Below the pieces are notes generated by a model. That model worked only from the letters and a program-made list of their open reading frames with translations. It was not told the DNA's origin and made no database searches. A stretch of 64,000 nucleotides of DNA from Chryseotalea sp. WA131a (lineage in GTDB: Bacteria > Bacteroidota > Bacteroidia > Cytophagales > Cyclobacteriaceae): the NCBI GenBank assembly GCA_025370075.1, contig CP073016.1, positions 4,216,001 through 4,280,000 of the forward strand. Direction: 5' to 3'. This document shows positions 52,197 through 59,676 of the stretch, one piece after another. Made by a program: the position numbers and the translations under genes. How positions within the stretch are numbered: position 1 is the first letter of the stretch; every line of letters starts with the position of its first letter.

Positions 52197-53369
52197 TTAC
52201 TCTAGTTTCTTATGAAAGTATAGTTTGTAACTAGGCATCAGCTCTGGATGCGTAATCTTCACTAAATCTTTCAAAACCAAATCAGGACGGAGATAGCCCA
52301 ACTCTAAAAATTCACTGCCGCCCTTTGCACCGTGGCGAGCATCGTACGAGTAAACTTGTTTTTGTTGAAAGGGTTTGAACAGCGAATAACGTTGCTCGGA
52401 ATTCTGTAATTCTGTTAAACTTTTAAACGAAGCAACGCCAATCCAGAGGTCAGCAGATTTGGCTTTGGTGAACACCGTTTCAAAACTCAATTGTAGAAAG
52501 CCATTGGTTGAATCTGACGACCATAAGTAATCACAACCCGCATCGTGCAATATTTTAGCGGCATAGTTTTGGCCGCCTGGCAAAAACCAAGCATCCCCAT
52601 ACAAGACCCCGCTCAACACCGTTGACTTTTCGTCAAGTGATTTTGCAAGCGATGTAGTGGCGAGATATTCTTTTTCGATTTCCGTGAAGACGGAGTCAGC
52701 CTCTTTTTCTTTTCTAAAAAACAGTGCCATGAACTTGATCCATTCTGCTCTGCCCAGTGGATGTTTCTCCAGATACTCTGCATTGATGACTACGGGTATT
52801 TTTAATTCTTGAATTTTTTTAAGCTGGCCTAAGTCGCTACCCATCGTGTAGCCCATCACCAACGATGGCTTTAGTTTAAACAATACTTCAATATCCATTC
52901 CTTTATCGATGCCCAGTTCCTTTACAAAACCCGCATCGATGCGTTGACGCATTTTTTCTGAGCTGATGTAATCGGTGGTCGGGAAGCCAATGAGTTTAGC
53001 GGTCTCACCAATGTAATCGAGCAACGGAATGTGTGTGGTAGACGTACACACGATGCTTTCGAGTGGTGTAAAAATTACTTGTGTAGCATCATCGTGCGGT
53101 GGAACTTTCTCGCCTTTGGGCACTAATAAATATTGATAACCACTCTTTGCATTTTGATAGGGTTGCTTGACCTCTACCAGTTTTGAATTGCCAACAGAAG
53201 TAACAGTAAAGCCCACTGCATATTTGGTGATTGCGTTGCTTTCAGTTTGCGTATTTTTTTCCTTTTGGTTGCAAGACAGAAGGACGAAAACTGAAAAGGT
53301 TAAAATTCTTGCTACAAGAATCTCACATCTCACATCTAAAATCTTAAATCTTGTTAAATGCATGTGCAA
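52197..53369 (-). CDS. BtuF-like periplasmic substrate-binding lipoprotein
   Basis: A 390-residue lipoprotein (lipobox V-L-L-S-C). The body is a class III periplasmic binding fold: P-L-E-S-I-V-C-T-S-T-T-H-I-P-L-L near 100, then I-G-F-P-T-T, a long helix and a second lobe (D-L-W-I-G-V-A-S-F). This fold binds cobalamin, haem or siderophores. Divergent cobalamin riboswitch and BtuB receptor genes make B12 the likely ligand. The first 18 residues are read from the AT-word repeat region, so the true start is uncertain. It lacks adjacent btuC/btuD genes. Confidence 0.82.
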   Translation of the reverse strand: MHMHLTRFKILDVRCEILVARILTFSVFVLLSCNQKEKNTQTESNAITKYAVGFTVTSVGNSKLVEVKQPYQNAKSGYQYLLVPKGEKVPPHDDATQVIFTPLESIVCTSTTHIPLLDYIGETAKLIGFPTTDYISSEKMRQRIDAGFVKELGIDKGMDIEVLFKLKPSLVMGYTMGSDLGQLKKIQELKIPVVINAEYLEKHPLGRAEWIKFMALFFRKEKEADSVFTEIEKEYLATTSLAKSLDEKSTVLSGVLYGDAWFLPGGQNYAAKILHDAGCDYLWSSDSTNGFLQLSFETVFTKAKSADLWIGVASFKSLTELQNSEQRYSLFKPFQQKQVYSYDARHGAKGGSEFLELGYLRPDLVLKDLVKITHPELMPSYKLYFHKKLE

Positions 53370-53393
53370 GTTTACAGAATTATTTATGTTTGC

Positions 53394-53605
53394 ACCCGTA
53401 TTGCGGTTTTTCTTGTTGAGTTACATCATCAAGAAGATTAAAAGGGAATTCCGTGAAATACGGAAGCTGTTCCCGCAACTGTAATCCATTAAATGAACTA
53501 ACAATCTGTGCCACTGTGCTGACCGATACTCAGCATGGGAAGGCGTTAGTGAATGTGGAGAGCCAGGAGACCTGCCGAGATACAACAACAATCAGTGCTT
53601 CGGGT
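53394..53605 (+). promoter_or_regulatory. Cobalamin riboswitch
   Basis: The leader contains the conserved core AAAGGGAA followed by the CGTGAAATACGG stem, GCTGTTCCCGCAACTGTAA, and the B12 box AGCCAGGAGACCTGCC at 53561-53576. ACCCG (53394-53398) can close P1 with CGGGT (53601-53605). It precedes the BtuB receptor gene and should lower its expression when adenosylcobalamin is bound. It does not lead into the divergent BtuF-like gene. Confidence 0.93.
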
Positions 53606-53722
53606 AAAAAGCGTCTGTGATTCATTTGATGCGTGTGCTTTGAGATGCCTAAATTCTCATTACAACATCATCGTTTCATCTTCAGCCTTTTACTCTTTTT
53701 CAAACCATTAAACTTTTTCAAA

Positions 53723-55858
53723 ATGGAAAAAAAGAGAAAAGTCTGGGCAATCACTCTAATTGTCCTTTGGTGGCTGGCGCCAAGTAAAACAACCGCCCAG
53801 CAAGATTCTACTAAATTCACTTTACAAGAAGTGATTGTGTCTGCTTCACGCCAAGATACCAAGCTTGAAGATACGCCTAGAAGCGTAAGTGTCATTGGCG
53901 GTAATCAGATTGTTGGTGGTTCGTACAATTCAGTGGCAGATTTACTGGCTCAGCAGGCAGGTGTTTATTTGATCGGGGCAAATCAGGTTCCTGGTTCAAA
54001 TCAAAGTTTGTTCTTACGTGGCGCTAACTCCAATCAAGTAGTTGTAATGATTGATGGGGTACGCATCACCGATCCATCTACACCCAATAATGTAATCGAC
54101 CTATCTGAGCTCTCGCTCACAAATGTTGATCGTATTGAAATTGTGTCTGGAGCACACAGTACTATGTATGGAGGATCTTCTGTTGGCGGTGTGGTGAATA
54201 TCATCACTAAGAATCGTTTACAAGAAGGCGTACATGGAACCATAAGTGCTCAGGGGGGTACTTTTGGAAAAAGCACGAGTAATTATTTGCAACAAGTTGA
54301 TTTTAGTTATGCCTCTAAGTCAGGTTTTTATGCAAACTATTCGCAAGTCGACCAAAGGGTCAATGGATTTTCGGCTGCCTCGGACACCGCCAAAAATAGC
54401 AAACAAAAATTCGAACCTGACAATTTTCAAAAGCAAGACCGCACAGTTAAACTAGGTTATCAGTTTGGTCAGTTGAATGCGCAAGTAAGTTACAAGCGTA
54501 CAGATCAAGTGGCAGATATCGATAATGGTGCGTTTACCGACAAAACAAACAACAAATTATTTTTCGATCGGGATTTTTATTCCTACTCACTCAATTATCG
54601 TTTGAGTAGCCAATTGCAGATTAAAGCAATTGGTTCTTGGAGCAGTTCTCAAAGGGTGAATCAAAATGATTCTTCTCAACTGCCATCTGGCAGGTTTGAC
54701 GGCAATTATTTTAAAGGTAATTATCGTGGTGAAATTCAAACCCACGAAATTCAAGCAACACATCAAAATAACTTACTTAAAAGCGTGATTGGTGTTGGCA
54801 TTTATGATGAAGAAATGTCGTTCAATACATTTTTCTACAGCAGCGCATTTGGCGGATTTTCTTCACGGGTCAATTATGATTCGGTAAATAAAAAAAGTTT
54901 GACCAAGTATGTTTTTGGGCAGACTACTTTCAAATCTGGAAGCAGCCCCTTTGGATTTACACTAGGAGGGCGCATTAGTAATCATTCATTGTTTGGCACG
55001 GTGGGTACTTACGAGCTAAATCCCTTTGTTGCGTTTAAAAATTCAATCCTTTTTGCTTCCATTTCTTCGGCTTTTAATGCACCATCACTTTATCAACTTT
55101 TTGATCCAACGGTTCAGCTAGGCTACACATTCACCCGGGGAACAGGAGACTTGCAAGCCGAAAACTCAATTTCAATTGAACTAGGTTGGAAAAAATCATT
55201 CGACAAGGGCAATGTTACCCTTTCTGCTTTTAACAATATTATCAACAACTCGATTGAGTACTTTTATCTATGGAACAAGAACAAGCCTATCCCTAACCTT
55301 AATTTTTCAGATTATCGCGGTGACAAATACTTGAATGTAGCAAAGCAAATTGTTACGGGTATTGAATTGACAGGCCAGTATCAAATAACCCCAAAAATAT
55401 TTACTAAGGGAAATTTTACATGGTTAAACGGAAGCTTGCAGTTTAAACCTTCTGATATTACTTCAACACAAAACTTGGTACAGACTCAGGTTTACAGCAC
55501 GGGCTCTTTTGTAACAGAATCCGAAACAATCAATTCCTTGTTGAGAAGGCCAAACTTTACTGGCTTTATGTCTATTACGTTTCAAGTGCTTCCTAAATTG
55601 TCGGTATCAACAAATGCTCGGCTGGCGGCAAGCCGTTTCGATTCAGTCTATGACCCCAAACTCGGGCCCTTCGGTGCGTTGGGCAGAACCAATGTGCAGA
55701 ATTATCAGTTGTTTGATTTTTTTTTCAATTGGAACATAAATCAAAATGTTACACTTGTTACTAGGATTGAAAACATCTTTGATTCCAAATATGAAGAAAT
55801 CTCTGGGTTTACAACACGCGGAAGAAGTTTGTACTTAAAATGTATTGTTCGTTGGTAA
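53723..55858 (+). CDS. btuB: TonB-dependent cobalamin receptor BtuB-like
   Basis: A 711-residue outer-membrane receptor. I start at ATG 53723 (M-E-K-K-R-K-V-W), giving a signal peptide ending A-Q-Q; an ORF start at 53633 would read into the leader. The TonB-box-like T-L-Q-E-V-I-V-S-A precedes the plug (V-S-V-I-G-G-N-Q, R-G-A-N-S-N-Q-V-V-V-M-I-D-G-V-R). The remaining 550 residues form a 22-stranded barrel ending with a C-terminal aromatic (R-W). It sits 118 bases after the cobalamin riboswitch, so B12 is the best supported ligand. Confidence 0.92.
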   Translation: MEKKRKVWAITLIVLWWLAPSKTTAQQDSTKFTLQEVIVSASRQDTKLEDTPRSVSVIGGNQIVGGSYNSVADLLAQQAGVYLIGANQVPGSNQSLFLRGANSNQVVVMIDGVRITDPSTPNNVIDLSELSLTNVDRIEIVSGAHSTMYGGSSVGGVVNIITKNRLQEGVHGTISAQGGTFGKSTSNYLQQVDFSYASKSGFYANYSQVDQRVNGFSAASDTAKNSKQKFEPDNFQKQDRTVKLGYQFGQLNAQVSYKRTDQVADIDNGAFTDKTNNKLFFDRDFYSYSLNYRLSSQLQIKAIGSWSSSQRVNQNDSSQLPSGRFDGNYFKGNYRGEIQTHEIQATHQNNLLKSVIGVGIYDEEMSFNTFFYSSAFGGFSSRVNYDSVNKKSLTKYVFGQTTFKSGSSPFGFTLGGRISNHSLFGTVGTYELNPFVAFKNSILFASISSAFNAPSLYQLFDPTVQLGYTFTRGTGDLQAENSISIELGWKKSFDKGNVTLSAFNNIINNSIEYFYLWNKNKPIPNLNFSDYRGDKYLNVAKQIVTGIELTGQYQITPKIFTKGNFTWLNGSLQFKPSDITSTQNLVQTQVYSTGSFVTESETINSLLRRPNFTGFMSITFQVLPKLSVSTNARLAASRFDSVYDPKLGPFGALGRTNVQNYQLFDFFFNWNINQNVTLVTRIENIFDSKYEEISGFTTRGRSLYLKCIVRW

Positions 55859-55868
55859 GCCAATCGGC

Positions 55869-56108
55869 ATGAAAAATTTTCTAACAAGTTGGAGTGGGGG
55901 CAAAGACAGTTGCTATGCACTGATGAAGGCACAAGAACAAGGCTTTGCGCCCACCGTGTTGCTCAACATGCTGAATGAAAATGGCGTGATAATTCGCAGC
56001 CATGCGATACCCAGACCAATTTTGGAAAAAACAGAATTAGAAACTATAATGAAAATAATTTTTTCAAATGAGAAACAAGAAAAAAGAAATAGATGCCGTT
56101 CAACCTGA
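55869..56108 (+). pseudogene. Truncated ATP-pyrophosphatase (diphthine-ammonia ligase family)
   Basis: A 79-residue frame starting M-K-N-F-L-T-S-W-S-G-G-K-D-S-C-Y-A-L. The P-loop-like S-G-G-K-D-S is the pyrophosphatase motif of the Dph6/MJ0570 family (normally about 220 residues). Homology continues through L-N-M-L-N-E-N-G-V-I-I-R-S-H-A-I-P and ends near residue 56. The remainder is unrelated and the frame then overlaps the DUF5522 gene. Members of this family sit beside btuB in other Bacteroidota, which fits the location; here most of the gene has been deleted. Confidence 0.78.
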
Positions 56109-56241
56109 TTACTATTTAGAAAATGGATTAATGGTTTTTACAGAGACCTACCATTTAAAAAGAGGCTTTTGTTGCAAGAATAAATGTAGGCACTGCCCGT
56201 ATGGATTGGCAAGCAAAGACAATCAACCAAATTTAAAATAG
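56068..56241 (+). CDS. DUF5522 family mini-protein (57 aa)
   Basis: A short frame beginning M-R-N-K-K-K-E-I-D and containing G-L-M-V-F-T-E-T-Y-H-L-K-R-G-F-C-C, then C-R-H-C-P-Y-G. The four cysteines look like a metal site, and the text matches what I know of DUF5522 in Bacteroidota. Start ATG 56068 lies inside the end of the truncated ATPase frame. It is convergent with meaB, 22 bases from its stop. Function is unknown. Confidence 0.8.
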   Translation: MRNKKKEIDAVQPDYYLENGLMVFTETYHLKRGFCCKNKCRHCPYGLASKDNQPNLK

Positions 56242-56263
56242 GATGAGAATTTGTTATGCCTCG

Positions 56264-57256
56264 TTAAATCGTTTTGGTAAATAAAATCTGAGCCGCTTGC
56301 AATGGACTTAGCTCTTTCTGATTTATTTTTTTAACTAATTCTTTTTTGGCAGACTGGATGTTTTTATTGGCTTGAAAGTTTTGTTGCCAAAGTTGCTGAA
56401 AGTAACTTTCAAACCATTCTAAATCTTGTCGGTCTCGCTGCGATTGTAAGAAACCATTGAAAGTTGTTTTTTCTTTAAATACAATTATCGACTCCCAAAT
56501 TTCGCTGATACCTTTTTTAAAAAGAGCAGAGCAGGTCATAACAGTGGGCGCAACACCCGATTCGGGTTGTGAGAATAGATGTAGGGCATATTGAAAATCG
56601 GCTTGCGCTTGGTTGGCTTTTCTTTCATTCTCACCATCCGCTTTCGTAATCACCAACCCATCGGCCATTTCCATAATTCCTTTTTTGATCCCCTGCAGTT
56701 CATCCCCGGCTCCGGCCAGCATCAGCAGCAAAAAATAATCCACCATGCTGCGAACCGAAGTTTCCGATTGCCCCACCCCTACGGTTTCAACAATAATAAT
56801 TTCGTAACCAGCCGCCTCGCATAACAGAATTGCTTCGCGCGTTCGGTTGGCAACACCCCCCAAGGTGTTTCCAGTAGCAGATGGGCGAATGAAAGCACGC
56901 GGGTCTTTTGCCAACTCTTCCATGCGCGTTTTGTCGCCCAAAATGCTGCCCTTGGTTTTTCCACTGCTAGGGTCAATGGCCAATACGGCTACTTTTTTGT
57001 TTTGGGCAGTTAAGTGCTTTCCAAAGATTTCAATGAAAGTACTTTTACCCACCCCTGGCACACCTGTTATTCCAATTCGTAGCGAATGCCCCGTGTGAGG
57101 CAAAAGGAGTGTTATTAACTCTTGTGCCAACAGTTGGTCTTCTTCCCGTTGACTTTCCACCAGCGTAATAGCCTGGCCCAGCACTGCGGTATTGCCTGCC
57201 AGTGTTCCCGCCTCAAGACCGGCTAATGAAAGCCTTTTTCGGATGATGTTTTTCAA
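56264..57256 (-). CDS. meaB: Methylmalonyl-CoA mutase-associated GTPase MeaB/ArgK
   Basis: A 330-residue P-loop GTPase that helps load and protect B12 in methylmalonyl-CoA mutase. The Walker A G-I-T-G-V-P-G-V-G-K-S-T-F is at residues 62-74, D-P-S-S-G-K-T-K-G-S-I-L-G-D-K-T-R-M follows, and a G-V-G-Q-S-E-T segment and N/T-K-A-D give the rest of the GTP site. Length is normal. The mutase genes are not in the window, but the adjacent B12 uptake locus is consistent with use of the cofactor. Confidence 0.93.
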   Translation of the reverse strand: MKNIIRKRLSLAGLEAGTLAGNTAVLGQAITLVESQREEDQLLAQELITLLLPHTGHSLRIGITGVPGVGKSTFIEIFGKHLTAQNKKVAVLAIDPSSGKTKGSILGDKTRMEELAKDPRAFIRPSATGNTLGGVANRTREAILLCEAAGYEIIIVETVGVGQSETSVRSMVDYFLLLMLAGAGDELQGIKKGIMEMADGLVITKADGENERKANQAQADFQYALHLFSQPESGVAPTVMTCSALFKKGISEIWESIIVFKEKTTFNGFLQSQRDRQDLEWFESYFQQLWQQNFQANKNIQSAKKELVKKINQKELSPLQAAQILFTKTI

Positions 57257-57279
57257 AGCTCTTTACAAAAGTCCTGTAA

Positions 57280-57297
57280 ATTCCTAAATTTAGGAAT
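57280..57297. promoter_or_regulatory. Perfect 18-bp palindrome between divergent genes
   Basis: ATTCCTAAATTTAGGAAT is a perfect palindrome 15 bases before the CHASE2 start and 24 bases beyond the meaB start. It is a good candidate for a dimeric-repressor operator, though an AT-rich core makes chance occurrence possible. No cognate regulator is identified. Confidence 0.4.
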
Positions 57298-57311
57298 CAA
57301 GACCTCATAGT

Positions 57312-58637
57312 ATGAAGAAATTTTGGATCCAGTGTACTGCCATTACTTTTTTTGTATTTGGCATGATGTGGGCGGTGAGTATTGTTTCGGACCTCAAGTT
57401 ATTTAACAAATTTGATACTATTTCTCTTGCTTTTGCTGATTTTGAATTGACAGACTATGCTTTCAACCAATTGCGCGAGGATCCTAAAGTAGATGAGCGG
57501 ATTGTTTTGGTGAACTTTGGCAAACTTTCAAGGAGACAGGTTGCTGGAATGGTTCAGAAGATCAATCAGCATAAACCAAAAGTTATTGCTCTCGATGCAC
57601 GCTATATTTGCGAAGGTGGCCTGCGTGATTCAATAAATTGTCCCCAGTTGCGCGATACAATTGGAAATCTCTTGCTGAGTAATGCAATCATGGAAGCTGA
57701 AAATGTTGTGATGGGAGAGAAGCTAATGCAAACTGATTCCCTATCAAGGTTTGATAGCAATGTTTCAGATTCAATTGAAATTTCCGATGATATCTTTAGT
57801 GATTATTCATACGAGGGTTTTGTAAATTTTCCAACGAACGCTGCTTGGCAAGAGGACGTAAAACAGGTCCGTACATTTTGGCCATATTTTATCGTGAATG
57901 GCAAACGCGAGTTGGCATTCTCAACTCAAATTGCCAATCTATATGACTCAGCGAAAGTGAAAAAATTTCTTGCTCGTAATAAGGAAGAGGAAATTATTAA
58001 TTTTTACGGCAATATCGATGTTGTTCAGTTGAAGGTAAAAACTTCAAAGGTGAATGATACCAATAGTACAAATTTTGGGACAGGTTTTTATGTAATTGAT
58101 TATTTAGACGTTTATCAAGGAAATTTTGTGCCCGAATTATTCAAGGATAAAATTGTTATCGTTGGCTATTTGGGAGACCAATTGGGAGACACTGCTTGGG
58201 AAGACAAATTCTTTACACCGCTAAACAAGAAAATTGGGGGGCGGGCAAATCCAGATATGTTTGGACCTGTTGTACACGCTAATGCAGTTGCAATGATTTT
58301 AAACGAGAATTATATAGATGAAATTCCTCAATGGTTTCAATATATGATTGCGTTCATTTTCTGCTGGTTGACGGTTGCTTTGTTCGCATGGATGGATGCA
58401 AACCTACCGATCTGGTATGATGCGCTTTCTGTGATTATTCAGATTATTCAAATTTTCTTGATTATGATCGTAATCGTTCTTGCCTTTGCCTACTGGAATC
58501 TAAAGCTTGACCTTTCAATAACCCTTTTAGCTACCGCATTAGTTGGGCCATGTTACGATATCTTTAAATCTGTGCAAAATGAAATCCAAAACCGACTTAC
58601 CAAGAGGAGAGAACTCGTATCTAAAACGGCAGTCTGA
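57312..58637 (+). CDS. CHASE2 domain membrane protein without an output domain
   Basis: A 441-residue protein with an N-terminal membrane helix (about 7-25), a long extracytoplasmic CHASE2-like sensor domain (D-E-R-I-V-L-V-N-F-G-K, K-V-I-A-L-D-A-R-Y, D-K-I-V-I-V-G-Y-L-G-D) and three C-terminal membrane helices at about 345-425. CHASE2 normally precedes a kinase, cyclase or similar output domain; here the protein ends after the helices with a short basic tail. A FecR-like gene follows after 57 bases. Confidence 0.8.
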   Translation: MKKFWIQCTAITFFVFGMMWAVSIVSDLKLFNKFDTISLAFADFELTDYAFNQLREDPKVDERIVLVNFGKLSRRQVAGMVQKINQHKPKVIALDARYICEGGLRDSINCPQLRDTIGNLLLSNAIMEAENVVMGEKLMQTDSLSRFDSNVSDSIEISDDIFSDYSYEGFVNFPTNAAWQEDVKQVRTFWPYFIVNGKRELAFSTQIANLYDSAKVKKFLARNKEEEIINFYGNIDVVQLKVKTSKVNDTNSTNFGTGFYVIDYLDVYQGNFVPELFKDKIVIVGYLGDQLGDTAWEDKFFTPLNKKIGGRANPDMFGPVVHANAVAMILNENYIDEIPQWFQYMIAFIFCWLTVALFAWMDANLPIWYDALSVIIQIIQIFLIMIVIVLAFAYWNLKLDLSITLLATALVGPCYDIFKSVQNEIQNRLTKRRELVSKTAV

Positions 58638-58694
58638 GTTGGCATAATTTTTTATTACATTTACTTTTAAGACGAAAAAACGAGCACCAAACAC

Positions 58695-59603
58695 ATGAAA
58701 AAATGTAGAATTTTAGTTTTAGTAGGCATTTTTGCCCTGATTTCAGGGATTAAGGCTCAAGATTATGCCTTTAAAGTCATGGCTAATAAGGGATCAAATG
58801 AAGTAAAATCAGGCAGTGTCTGGCAGGCGTTGAAGACTGGTGACAAACTCAATAAACAAGATGAGCTGAAAGTAGCCGAAAATTCATATGTGGCGCTTGT
58901 TCATTCCTCTGGAAAGCCAATTGAGTTAAAGGAGTCAAAAACTTACAGTATTGCCGATTTGGCAGCAAAAGTTAGCCCGGGTGCCAGTGTTGTGAGCAAA
59001 TACACAGATTTTATCCTTTCCAGTAATTCTGCAGAAGCCAAGAAAAATAGGTTAAGTGCTACAGGATCTGTAGTGAGGGCATTGGACGGAGATATCAATG
59101 TTCTTTTGCCCCCAAGCCAATTTGGTGATACTTTTAATCCACTTGTTTATATAAAATGGGAGACTAAGGTGGCAGGACCATATGAAGTAGTTGCAAAGAA
59201 TATGTTTGGTGATGAATTAATGAAAATTGAAACGCCAGAGAATGCTATTCAAATTAATAGAAATGATCCTAAGTTTATGAATGAGGATATTTTGATTGAG
59301 GTAAGATCAAAAGGTGACAAGAAAAAGACAGATAAATCTTATTTGTTAAGAAGGCTTTCGTCCGAAAGACAGAACCTAATTAAAAAATTGATTGCCGAAA
59401 TGGGTGAAGATATTCAACAGGAAACAGCATTAAATAAATTTATTATGGCTGGCTTTTATGAAGAAAATAAATTATTCGTTGATGCGATTGGAGCTTACGA
59501 AGAAGCAATTAAATTGGCTCCAGATGTTCCAACGTATAAAGAAGCTTATGAAGAATACTTATTGAGAAACAAACTAAAAAAACCTGTTGAGCCATCTAAG
59601 TAA
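58695..59603 (+). CDS. Exported protein with FecR-like N-domain and helical C-terminus
   Basis: A 302-residue protein with a signal peptide (L-V-L-V-G-I-F-A-L-I-S-G-I-K-A-Q). Residues 20-110 have the strand pattern of FecR-like domains (L-K-T-G-D-K-L-N-K-Q-D-E-L-K-V-A-E-N-S-Y-V-A-L-V-H). The C-terminal 90 residues are helical with a TPR-like motif (A-I-G-A-Y-E-E-A-I-K-L-A-P-D). It has no sigma partner in the window. It is co-directional with the CHASE2 gene, suggesting the two form an envelope sensor-effector pair, but this is inference. Confidence 0.6.
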   Translation: MKKCRILVLVGIFALISGIKAQDYAFKVMANKGSNEVKSGSVWQALKTGDKLNKQDELKVAENSYVALVHSSGKPIELKESKTYSIADLAAKVSPGASVVSKYTDFILSSNSAEAKKNRLSATGSVVRALDGDINVLLPPSQFGDTFNPLVYIKWETKVAGPYEVVAKNMFGDELMKIETPENAIQINRNDPKFMNEDILIEVRSKGDKKKTDKSYLLRRLSSERQNLIKKLIAEMGEDIQQETALNKFIMAGFYEENKLFVDAIGAYEEAIKLAPDVPTYKEAYEEYLLRNKLKKPVEPSK

Positions 59604-59620
59604 AAGCCAATAGGTTAAAT

Positions 59621-59655
59621 AAAAATCCCCGCTGACTCAGTTAGCGGGGATTTTT
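59621..59655. terminator. Bidirectional rho-independent terminator
   Basis: AAAAATCCCCGCT (59621-59633) pairs perfectly with AGCGGGGATTTTT (59643-59655) around a 9-base loop. It has a T-run on one strand and an A-run on the other, and lies between the convergent FecR-like and clpC genes. Confidence 0.85.
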
Positions 59656-59676
59656 ATTTGGATGAAATTCTATAAA

